Of a stretch of 64,000 nt of DNA, positions 19,879 through 27,760 are shown piece by piece. The DNA lies in assembly GCF_007988805.1 (NCBI RefSeq), contig NZ_BJUV01000001.1, forward strand, positions 124,001 to 188,000, written 5' to 3'. Source of the stretch: Frigoribacterium faeni. GTDB taxonomy: Bacteria; Actinomycetota; Actinomycetes; Actinomycetales; Microbacteriaceae. The translations under genes and the position numbers were made by a program. Position 1 is the stretch's first letter. Every line of letters starts with the position of its first letter. The notes below the pieces were generated by a model. The model ran no database searches. It was not told the origin of the DNA and was given only the letters and a program-made list of their open reading frames with translations.

Positions 19879-20789
19879 GAGCACTGGATGTTCCTCATGC
19901 CGTTGGGGTCGTAGCCGGCCACCACGACTCCGGTGGCGGCGACGTCGCCCGCCTTGCCGTCGACCACGACCCGGATGTCGACGGTGATGGGTCCGTCGCC
20001 GTAGGGGTTCTTCGGCAGGGTGTCGCGGGTGAAGGCGAACTCGGGGTAGTGACCGGTCTCGGTCGCGGTGCCCACCCGGGTCGATCCGACGAACGAGCCG
20101 TACGACGTCGAGAGGTCGCGATCCGACGGGTCGAAGGTGAGCCGCGCGTAGTAGATGTCGGTCGTCGAGCAGGTGGCCGTCCGCCGCGGCGCGACCGTGT
20201 TGTTCTGCACGAAGGACCGGCTCTGCACCGACGCGCTCCACGACCCGGCGGCGAGCGACACCGAGAGCGTCGGGACGACCTGCCCCTTCGGCGACGTGGT
20301 CGACGTGGACGACCGGATGCACCAGGCCGTCGACGCGGCGGCGGCGAGGGACCCCGTCAGCCGAGGAGGCGCGGACCAGGTCCCCGAGACCGAGCCCGAC
20401 CCGACCGAGGCGGACGCCGTGCACGCCGAGGAGGCCGTCGAGCCGCGGGGCACCGGCCAGGCGACGACCGTGATGGACGAGGCCAGATCGGCGGAGCTGC
20501 CGGAGCCGAGGGCTCCCGTCGTGGAGTAGGTCGCGTCGACGGACCCGGTGTTCGTGAACGACCACGAACCGGTGATCGCCGGGACCGACGTCGTGTAATC
20601 GCGACCGAGCGACGCCGGGTCGGTCGCCGTGAGGGCGACGGTGCCGGTCTTGACCGTCGTCGAGACGGGAGCGCTCGTCGTCCAGAGCGCGGCCGCGGCG
20701 CCGCCGGCGGCGAGCGTCGCGCCGACGACGACGCCCGCCACGAGCGAGAGGGCGAGGCCATGACGGCCTCGCGGGCGCCGAGGGACCAT
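19875..20789 (-). CDS. Secreted protein with SipW-type signal sequence
   Basis: A 304-aa protein. The N-terminus RRPRGRHGLALSLVAGVV ... AALWTTSAPVS matches the pattern of TasA/CalY-like signal sequences cut by SipW: basic start, long hydrophobic core, then an aromatic/Trp-containing cleavage region. The mature part is Ser/Thr/Val-rich with paired cysteines and predicted beta strands. Its ATG shares one base with the stop of the upstream gene. It has no specific family assignment. Confidence 0.8.
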   Translation of the reverse strand: MVPRRPRGRHGLALSLVAGVVVGATLAAGGAAAALWTTSAPVSTTVKTGTVALTATDPASLGRDYTTSVPAITGSWSFTNTGSVDATYSTTGALGSGSSADLASSITVVAWPVPRGSTASSACTASASVGSGSVSGTWSAPPRLTGSLAAAASTAWCIRSSTSTTSPKGQVVPTLSVSLAAGSWSASVQSRSFVQNNTVAPRRTATCSTTDIYYARLTFDPSDRDLSTSYGSFVGSTRVGTATETGHYPEFAFTRDTLPKNPYGDGPITVDIRVVVDGKAGDVAATGVVVAGYDPNGMRNIQCS

Positions 20790-21391
20790 CACGGGGCCAC
20801 CTGCGTTCCGGACAGCACGAACGACACGGGTGCGGTCCTTCCCTGGAGGGACGAGGGGGCATCGGAGTCGAGGGTCAGGACGAGGCAGCCGGTGACCGAC
20901 TGCCCCGCGGCGAGGGTCGTCCAGGAGGCGCCGGTGTCGAGCGTCGCCGGGCGGGCCTTCGTCCCCGTCGTCGACGCGGTGCACGAACCGCCGCTCGCCA
21001 GGACCGCCGTCGTCGCCGTCAGCTCGTTGAGCACGGCGACGTCGGAGCTCTTCGGCGTCGTGCCGGCGAGACGGAGCCCGAGCGCGACCGTCCCGGTGTT
21101 CTTGGCGACGAACGTCCCGGAGACCGCCCGGCCCGGCCCGAGGGCCGTGACGTCGAGGGCGGAGACGGAGCTGATCGTGAGGCCCGCGGAGCCCGACGTG
21201 ATGACCGAGGCGGGTGCTGTGGCCGAGGACCCCAGCAGCGCGTAGGTGCCTCCCGCCGTGGCGACGACGCCCAGCAGGGCGGCGGCCAGCAGCCCGGTGG
21301 CCGACAGGAGGGAGCCTCCCGCCCGCCCGCTCCGGGGTCGGCGGGTCGGCTCGGCGCGATGCCGCCCTGCGGTCGGGTTCCGACGGCTCAT
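20789..21391 (-). CDS. TasA/CalY-like secreted protein (200 aa)
   Basis: An Arg-rich N-terminus, a hydrophobic core (LLSATGLLAAALLGVVATA) and GGTYALLGSSA form a SipW-type signal sequence. The mature part is about 150 residues, Ala/Thr/Ser-rich, with the pattern SGTFVAKNTGTVALGLRLAG seen in TasA-like beta-sandwich proteins. Two cysteines (CTAS, CLVL) could form a disulfide. It is the second gene of the operon. Confidence 0.82.
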   Translation of the reverse strand: MSRRNPTAGRHRAEPTRRPRSGRAGGSLLSATGLLAAALLGVVATAGGTYALLGSSATAPASVITSGSAGLTISSVSALDVTALGPGRAVSGTFVAKNTGTVALGLRLAGTTPKSSDVAVLNELTATTAVLASGGSCTASTTGTKARPATLDTGASWTTLAAGQSVTGCLVLTLDSDAPSSLQGRTAPVSFVLSGTQVAP

Positions 21392-21474
21392 CACCCCGGC
21401 TCCTGTCGTGGTCGTGGCCGTCGACGCGGCCGATTCCGGGACGACGCGGTCGCGGCGTCCCGGGTGGGACGGGA

Positions 21475-22050
21475 TCAGGCGATGGCGCGCTGCTTGAGCG
21501 TGAAGCTCAGCTTGCTGAGGTCGAGCGTTCCGTTCATCGTCGACGTGCCGTCGGCGGCCTGGGGGAACTCGACGACGAACGTCACGACCGCGGTCGTGCT
21601 GCCGGCGGCGACGGGGCGGACGACGAAGCTCTTCGCGTTCGCGGAGTCGGCGGTGACGCCGGCCGGCAGCGAGGTCGACCCGGCGGCGCTCGAGATGCCC
21701 ATCCCGGTGACGACGACGCTCTTGAGCGAGCCGGTGATGGAGGCGTCGGAGTAGGTGAGGTCGGCGACGAGGTCGTTGCCCGTGGCGTCGATCCTCATCG
21801 GCTGCGAGAAGCGGAGCTTGTTGCCGGGGACGATCTTGAACTGCGACACGTCGGAGATGGCGGCGTTGCGGCCGTTCGTGATGTCGGTCCACGAGCCGGC
21901 CGCGGTGGTCGAGAGCGCCAGGGTGCCGGACGTCACGCTCGCGGCGGCGACCTCCGTGTTGGCGTTCCAGAGGGCGAAGGTGCCCGCTCCGCCGAGGAGG
22001 AGGGCGATGCCGGCTGCAGCGGCGACGGAGCCTTTGACGAGCTTGTTCAT
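21475..22050 (-). CDS. Alternate-type signal peptide protein, TasA-like matrix/fibre candidate (191 aa)
   Basis: The first gene of the operon. The signal sequence NKLVKGSVAAAAGIALLLGG then TFALWNANTEV is the typical alternate type. The mature protein lacks cysteine and is rich in Thr/Ser/Val strands, like TasA, which forms biofilm fibres in Bacillus. It lies 84 bases before the next gene. The first-gene position and small, regular composition suggest it is the most abundant product. Confidence 0.85.
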   Translation of the reverse strand: MNKLVKGSVAAAAGIALLLGGAGTFALWNANTEVAAASVTSGTLALSTTAAGSWTDITNGRNAAISDVSQFKIVPGNKLRFSQPMRIDATGNDLVADLTYSDASITGSLKSVVVTGMGISSAAGSTSLPAGVTADSANAKSFVVRPVAAGSTTAVVTFVVEFPQAADGTSTMNGTLDLSKLSFTLKQRAIA

Positions 22051-22176
22051 GACGAGTCCAATCCGCGCCGTTCATGGCGCGACGAGCACCGCCTGCGCGT
22101 CGAGTCGGGAGGACGCGCAGGTCGATGGAGTTCGGGTGGAGTCCTCGGTCCGTGTCGGCCGGGGCGAGGTGTCGCA

Positions 22177-22297
22177 GGCGCCGGGCTCTCGGGATTCGGG
22201 TTCCGGGCGGGCAGGCCGTGCTGACGTCTTCGACAGTACAGGTCCCCCAAAGTGCTGACACGGAAAATCATGCAGACGTACGGACCCAGTACGGGGG
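22177..22297 (-). promoter_or_regulatory. Promoter and operator of the SipW-type operon, element copy B
   Basis: Read leftward: a partial palindrome CCCAGTACGGGG (22285-22296), then a -35-like GTGTCA, 17 bases, and a -10-like TACTGT (22233-22238 on the other strand), followed by a roughly 175-base leader to the ATG at 22050. The same arrangement recurs at 18131-18250. The palindrome would sit about 60 bases above the start, a usual place for an activator. The remaining gap to glgE (22298-22433) holds nothing else that stands out. Confidence 0.55.
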
Positions 22298-22433
22298 TCA
22301 AAACGGACCAGCTGGTCTGTCCCCACCGGTGCGGACGCGATCCTGTACCCCGATCGGCCCGTCGAGCCCGCGTCCGGGGGACGACGACACGCGTCGGGGA
22401 CGACCGGGACGGATACCGGGTAGCGTCGGCCAC

Positions 22434-24434
22434 GTGGCGACAGCATACGAACCCAGAGTCGGGCGGATCCCCGTCACGACGCTCACCCCGACCACCCCCG
22501 ACCGGGTGTTCCCCACCAAGGCGTTCTCCGGAGAGGTCGTGCCGTTCGGCGCGACGGTCTTCCGCGAGGGGCACGACCTGATCGGAGCCGACCTCCTCCT
22601 GGTCGATCCGGCCGGCGTCGAGACCCGGCACCCCCTGGTCGCGGGCATACCCGGCACCGACCGCTGGACGACCGAGGTGCAGCTCGAGACCGAGGGCGAC
22701 TGGACCTGGCAGGTCGAGGCCTACACCGACGACTGGGCGACCTGGCTGCACACGGCCGAGATCAAGGTCCCCGCCGAGCTCGACGTCGACGTGACCTTCG
22801 CTCTCGGCAGCGAGCTGCTGACGGCGGCGATCGACGACTATCCCGAGACCGCCCTGGTGCGCGACGCCGCCTCGGCGCTGGGCAACACCTCCTTGTCGGC
22901 AGGGGCGCGCCTCCGCGTGGCCACGGATCCCCGTCTCGCCGCCGTCTTCGCGAACAAGCCGCTGGCCAGCCTCCGCACCCGGAGCGAGCCGGAGGACCTC
23001 CGGGTCGAACGCAGCCGGGCCGGGCTCGGCAGCTGGTACGAGTTCTTCCCCCGGAGCGAGGGCGCCAGGAAGCAGGCCGACGGCAGCTGGCGGAGCGGCA
23101 CCTTCCGCACGGCGGCGCGGCGTCTCCCCGCCGTCAGCCGGATGGGCTTCGACGTGGTCTACATCCCGCCGGTGCACCCCATCGGCACGACGTTCCGCAA
23201 GGGGCCGAACAACACCCTGACCGCCGGCCCGAACGACCCCGGCTCGCCCTACGCGATCGGCTCGCCCGACGGCGGGCACGACGCCATCCACCCCGAGCTC
23301 GGCACGGTCGCCGACTTCCGCTGGTTCGTCGAGACGGCGAAGAACAGCGGCCTCGAGCTCGCGCTCGACCTCGCCCTGCAGTGCTCCCCCGACCACCCCT
23401 GGGTCGCCGAGCACCCCGAGTGGTTCACGACCCTCCCCGACGGCTCGATCGCCTACGCGGAGAACCCGCCGAAGAAGTACCAGGACATCTACCCCCTGAA
23501 CTTCGACAACGACTACGACGGCCTGAGCCGTGAGATCCTCCGGATCGTCCGATACTGGATCGACCTCGGGGTCACGATCTTCCGCGTCGACAACCCGCAC
23601 ACGAAGCCCGTCCGCTTCTGGGAGTGGCTGCTGCACGAGATCCGCGAGACCAACCCCGAGGTGGTGTTCCTGTCGGAGGCGTTCACGAAGCCCGCCATGA
23701 TGCAGGCGCTCGCCCAGGTCGGTTTCCACCAGTCGTACACGTACTTCACCTGGCGCAACGAGAAGTGGGAGCTCGAGGAGTACCTCGACGAGCTGTCCAA
23801 GGAGACCAGCGCCTGGCTGCGCCCCAACCTCTTCGTCAACACCCACGACATCCTCACCCCGTACCTGCAGTTCGGCGGGACCCCGGCCTACAAGATCAGG
23901 GCCGCCATCGCCGCCACCGCGTCGCCGACCTGGGGCGTCTACTCGGGCTACGAGCTGATCGAGGACGTCGCCCGCCCCGGCAGCGAAGAGAACATCGACA
24001 ACGAGAAGTACGAGTACAAGCCCCGCGACTGGGCCGCCGCCGAGGCGGCGGGCGCGTCGATCGCGCCGTACCTGACGCAGCTGAACCGCATCCGGGCCTC
24101 GCACCCGGCGCTCCGCCAGCTCCGCAACCTCGAGATCCACTCGAGCGACGACGAGGCCGTCCTCGTCTACTCGAAGTACCTGTCGCGGGCGCACACCCGC
24201 AGCGGCCGGGCCGACGCGATCATCGTCGTCGCCAACGTCGATCCCCACTCCGCCCGCGAGACCACCGTCCACCTCGACGTGACGAAGTTCGGCCTGACAC
24301 CGGGAGGCACGTTCACGGTCCGGGACCTCGTCACCGGACAGTCCTGGACCTGGGGCGACGACAACTACGTCCGCCTCGACGCGTTCGTCGAACCCGTGCA
24401 CATCCTCACCGTCGACCTGAACCGCGCCCCGTAG
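22434..24434 (+). CDS. glgE: Alpha-1,4-glucan:maltose-1-phosphate maltosyltransferase
   Basis: A 666-aa GH13_3 enzyme that extends alpha-glucan with maltose-1-phosphate. The N-terminus (PTKAFSGEVVPFGATVFREG) is diagnostic of GlgE. Catalytic regions: DLALQCSPDHPW, FRVDNPHTKP (nucleophile Asp) and FLSEAFTKP (acid Glu). The GTG start gives a normal length; the in-frame extension upstream crosses a promoter region. It is followed after 11 bases by glgB. Confidence 0.95.
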   Translation: MATAYEPRVGRIPVTTLTPTTPDRVFPTKAFSGEVVPFGATVFREGHDLIGADLLLVDPAGVETRHPLVAGIPGTDRWTTEVQLETEGDWTWQVEAYTDDWATWLHTAEIKVPAELDVDVTFALGSELLTAAIDDYPETALVRDAASALGNTSLSAGARLRVATDPRLAAVFANKPLASLRTRSEPEDLRVERSRAGLGSWYEFFPRSEGARKQADGSWRSGTFRTAARRLPAVSRMGFDVVYIPPVHPIGTTFRKGPNNTLTAGPNDPGSPYAIGSPDGGHDAIHPELGTVADFRWFVETAKNSGLELALDLALQCSPDHPWVAEHPEWFTTLPDGSIAYAENPPKKYQDIYPLNFDNDYDGLSREILRIVRYWIDLGVTIFRVDNPHTKPVRFWEWLLHEIRETNPEVVFLSEAFTKPAMMQALAQVGFHQSYTYFTWRNEKWELEEYLDELSKETSAWLRPNLFVNTHDILTPYLQFGGTPAYKIRAAIAATASPTWGVYSGYELIEDVARPGSEENIDNEKYEYKPRDWAAAEAAGASIAPYLTQLNRIRASHPALRQLRNLEIHSSDDEAVLVYSKYLSRAHTRSGRADAIIVVANVDPHSARETTVHLDVTKFGLTPGGTFTVRDLVTGQSWTWGDDNYVRLDAFVEPVHILTVDLNRAP

Positions 24435-24445
24435 GAGCCACCGAG

Positions 24446-26677
24446 ATGACCTCCCCCCTCACGCCCCATCCCCGCGAAGACCCGACCCCGGCCGACGTGC
24501 CGGTCTCGGCGGCCGACGCCGCGCGCACCGCTCCCCCGCTCGACGACGCCGAGGTGGCGGCCGCCGCCGAGGGCCGCCACGGGCACCCGCACGCGATCCT
24601 CGGAGAGCACACCCGCGACGGGGTGACCGTCGTGCGCGTCGTCCGACCGCTGGCCGCGTCCGTCACGGTCACCGGCGCCTCCTCGGAGGTCGTCGTCCTG
24701 GAGCACGTGGCTCACGGCCTCTGGCAGGGCGTCGCCGACGCCCCGCTCGGCGACTACGAGATCGAGGCGACCTACGACGGAGGCGCTCCCTGGGTCGCCG
24801 CCGACCCCTATCGGTTCCCGCCCACCGTCACCGAGTTCGACCTCTACCTCTTCGGCGAGGGGCGCCACGAGGAGCTCTGGACCGTGCTCGGCTCGCACGT
24901 GCGCCGGCACGACGGCGTGCTCGGCACGTCGTTCGCCGTCTGGGCTCCGCACGCCCACGCCGTACGGGTCGTCGGCGATCTGAACGGCTGGTACGGCGCT
25001 CTCCACGCGATGCGACGTCTCGACGGGAACGGCGTCTGGGAGCTGTTCGTCCCGGGGCTGACCGAGGGCCGGTACAAGTACGAGATCCTCACGCCCGACG
25101 GCGCCTGGGTCGAACGGGCCGACCCGATGGCCCGTCGCTCGGAGGTGCCGCCGGCCACCGCCTCCGTGATCACCTCGTCCGGGCACGACTGGTCCGACGC
25201 GGCCTGGATGGACCAGCGCGCCGCGACCGACCAGCACGCCGGCCCCATGAGCGTCTACGAGCTCCACGTGGGCTCGTGGCGGCCGGGGCTCGGCTACCGC
25301 GAGCTGGCCGACCCCCTGGTGGACTACGTCACCGCCCTCGGCTTCACGCACGTCGAGTTCATGCCCCTGTCGCAGCACCCGTTCGGCGGGTCGTGGGGCT
25401 ACCAGGTGACGGGCTATTACGCGCCGCAGAGCACCTACGGCTCGCCCGACGATCTCCGCTACCTGATCGACCGGCTGCACCAGGCGGGCGTCGGCGTCAT
25501 CATGGACTGGGTTCCCGGGCACTTCCCCAAGGACGAGTGGGCCCTGGGGAACTTCGACGGCCGCGCCGTCTACGAGCACTCCGACCCTCGCCGCGGCGAG
25601 CAGCCCGACTGGGGCACGCTGGTGTTCAACTTCGGCGACTCCCAGGTCCGCAACTTCCTCGTCGCGAACGCGCTCTACTGGCTCGAGGAGTTCCACATCG
25701 ACGGCCTCCGCGTCGACGCCGTCGCCTCGATGCTCTACCTCGACTACAGCCGGAACGACGGCGAGTGGCTGCCCAACCAGTTCGGCGGGCGCGAGAACCT
25801 CGAGGCGATCTCGTTCCTCCAGGAGGCCAACGCCACCGCCTACAAGCGCCACCCCGGCATCGTGATGATCGCGGAGGAGAGCACCAGCTGGCCCGGCGTC
25901 TCGCGGCCCACGGGCGAGGGCGGCCTCGGTTTCGGGCTCAAGTGGAACATGGGGTGGATGCACGACACCCTCGACTACGTCGAGAAGGACCCGCTCTACC
26001 GCTCGTACCACCACGGCGAGATCACCTTCTCGTTCCACTACGCGTTCAGCGAGAACTTCATGCTGCCGATCAGTCACGACGAGGTCGTGTACGGCAAGGG
26101 CTCGCTGATCGAGAAGATGCCGGGCGACGAGTGGCAGAAGCGCGCGAACCTCCGCGCCTACCTCGCGTACATGTGGGGGCATCCCGGCAAGCAGCTGCTG
26201 TTCATGGGGTCCGAGTACGGGCAGCCCACCGAGTGGAGCCAGGAGAACGGCCTCGACTGGTCGGTGCTCGACCGCCCGGAGCACCAGCAGATCTTCGACC
26301 TGGTCAGCCGCCTGAACGCCGTGTACCGGTCGGAGAAGGCGCTCTGGGCGCACGACTTCGACACCGAGGGATTCGAGTGGATCGACGGCGGCGCCGCTCA
26401 GCAGAGCGTCGTGGCCTTCATGCGGAAGTCGGGCGACGGCGAGAGCGTCGCCGTCCTGGCCAACTGGTCGGGTCAGCCCGTCCAGATGCGCTTCGGGTTC
26501 CCCGAGGCCGGGACCTGGACCGAGATCCTCAACACGGACGCCACCGAGTTCGGCGGCTCCGGTGTCGGCAACTTCGGCGCGGTCGTCGCCGCGGACAGCC
26601 CCTGGGCCGGACGGCCGGCCTCGGCCGACGTGCTCCTGCCCCCGTTGGGCGTGATCTTCCTGAAGCTGCGCCGCTGA
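24446..26677 (+). CDS. glgB: 1,4-alpha-glucan branching enzyme
   Basis: A 743-aa GH13_9 enzyme that makes alpha-1,6 branches. It shows the GlgB N-terminal domain (GRHGHPHAILGEH), CBM48, the GSWGYQVTGYYAP block, DGLRVDAVASMLY (nucleophile Asp), MIAEESTSWP (acid Glu) and ISHDEVVYGKGS. A ribosome site GTAGGAG lies before the ATG. GlgE-GlgB pairing is typical of the actinobacterial maltose-1-phosphate pathway; treS and a maltokinase gene are not in the window. Confidence 0.96.
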   Translation: MTSPLTPHPREDPTPADVPVSAADAARTAPPLDDAEVAAAAEGRHGHPHAILGEHTRDGVTVVRVVRPLAASVTVTGASSEVVVLEHVAHGLWQGVADAPLGDYEIEATYDGGAPWVAADPYRFPPTVTEFDLYLFGEGRHEELWTVLGSHVRRHDGVLGTSFAVWAPHAHAVRVVGDLNGWYGALHAMRRLDGNGVWELFVPGLTEGRYKYEILTPDGAWVERADPMARRSEVPPATASVITSSGHDWSDAAWMDQRAATDQHAGPMSVYELHVGSWRPGLGYRELADPLVDYVTALGFTHVEFMPLSQHPFGGSWGYQVTGYYAPQSTYGSPDDLRYLIDRLHQAGVGVIMDWVPGHFPKDEWALGNFDGRAVYEHSDPRRGEQPDWGTLVFNFGDSQVRNFLVANALYWLEEFHIDGLRVDAVASMLYLDYSRNDGEWLPNQFGGRENLEAISFLQEANATAYKRHPGIVMIAEESTSWPGVSRPTGEGGLGFGLKWNMGWMHDTLDYVEKDPLYRSYHHGEITFSFHYAFSENFMLPISHDEVVYGKGSLIEKMPGDEWQKRANLRAYLAYMWGHPGKQLLFMGSEYGQPTEWSQENGLDWSVLDRPEHQQIFDLVSRLNAVYRSEKALWAHDFDTEGFEWIDGGAAQQSVVAFMRKSGDGESVAVLANWSGQPVQMRFGFPEAGTWTEILNTDATEFGGSGVGNFGAVVAADSPWAGRPASADVLLPPLGVIFLKLRR

Positions 26678-26702
26678 GGCCGACCGAGCCCCGGCTCGAC
26701 GC

Positions 26703-26740
26703 GAACGACGCCCCCGTCCGATCGGACGGGGGCGTCGTTC
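26703..26740. terminator. Bidirectional terminator between glgB and cnoX
   Basis: A 38-base palindrome with 17 or more paired bases and a four-base GATC loop lies between the convergent glgB and cnoX genes. It can end transcription from both sides. Confidence 0.85.
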
Positions 26741-26758
26741 ATGGTGCTGGTGCGGGCG

Positions 26759-27760
26759 TCAGTACAGGAGCATCGTGAGACGACGGCGCGCCGCCCCGAC
26801 CCGCGGGTCGTCCACGCCGACGATCTCGAAGTACTCCAGGAGGCGCGCCCGGGCCGCGTCGCGACCCGCGGCGTCCTGGGTCGGGAAGACCGTCAGCACC
26901 CGATCGAAGGCGTCCTCGACGTGTCCGCCGCTCACGTCGAGGTCGGCCACGGCCAGCTGAGCCTCCAGATCCGACGGGTCGGCGGCCGCGGCCTCGCGCA
27001 CCTCGGCGAGCGTCACTCCCTGCAGACGCGCGATCAGCGACACCTGGGCCAGACCCGCGACCGCGAGCTGGTCTCGGGGGTCCTGCGCGATGGCCGTCCG
27101 GTAGGCCGTGATGGCCGCGTCGTAGTCGCCCCGGTCGATCGCGTCGTAGGCGTCCTGGTGGTGCGGCGGCAGCGGCTCGGGCTCGGGCTCGGGTTCGGGC
27201 GTCTCGCCGTCGACGCCGGGCGCCCCGTCGACCACGGCCGTGCCGGTCACGCCGTTCTGGGCCGCGAGCTCGAGGACCTGCTCGAACGCGTCGCGCACCT
27301 GGGCCTCGGGTAGAGCGCCGACGAAGAGCTGGACCGGTCGCCCGCCGATCACGGCGGCGACCGCGGGGATCGACTGCGCCTGGAAGGCCTGGGTCAGCTG
27401 CGGGTTCGCGTCGACGTCGACCTTCGCGAGGAGCAGCCGCCCGCCGTATTCGGTGACCAGCTTGTCGAGCACCGGCGAGAGCTGCTTGCAGGGCCCGCAC
27501 CACTCCGCCCAGAGGTCCACGATGACCGGGACCGTGTTGCTGATCTCGAGGAACTGCGCGAACGACTCGTCGGTCGCGTCGAGCACGAGACCCGGGACCG
27601 CCACCGATCCCGGAGCCGCGCCCGCAGGACCGCCCGCCACCGCGCCTCCCTGCTGTCCGGCACCGGCCGGGTCGACCGGTCCGGCACCCGGACGCTGGAC
27701 GAGCGAGGAGAGGTCGACGGCTCCGCGGAGTCCGGCGGGGAGAGGAGGGACGTTGGTCAT
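26759..27760 (-). CDS. Thioredoxin-TPR co-chaperone, CnoX/YbbN type
   Basis: A 333-aa protein: a Gly/Ala/Pro-rich N-terminal region (about 1-55), a thioredoxin fold with WAEWCGPCKQL (about 84-94), an acidic Pro-Glu linker (about 175-185) and C-terminal helical TPR repeats (about 190-320). YbbN/CnoX proteins hold unfolded substrates under oxidative stress; unlike E. coli CnoX the CxxC pair is intact here. It overlaps the upstream membrane-protein gene by four bases. Confidence 0.88.
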   Translation of the reverse strand: MTNVPPLPAGLRGAVDLSSLVQRPGAGPVDPAGAGQQGGAVAGGPAGAAPGSVAVPGLVLDATDESFAQFLEISNTVPVIVDLWAEWCGPCKQLSPVLDKLVTEYGGRLLLAKVDVDANPQLTQAFQAQSIPAVAAVIGGRPVQLFVGALPEAQVRDAFEQVLELAAQNGVTGTAVVDGAPGVDGETPEPEPEPEPLPPHHQDAYDAIDRGDYDAAITAYRTAIAQDPRDQLAVAGLAQVSLIARLQGVTLAEVREAAAADPSDLEAQLAVADLDVSGGHVEDAFDRVLTVFPTQDAAGRDAARARLLEYFEIVGVDDPRVGAARRRLTMLLY

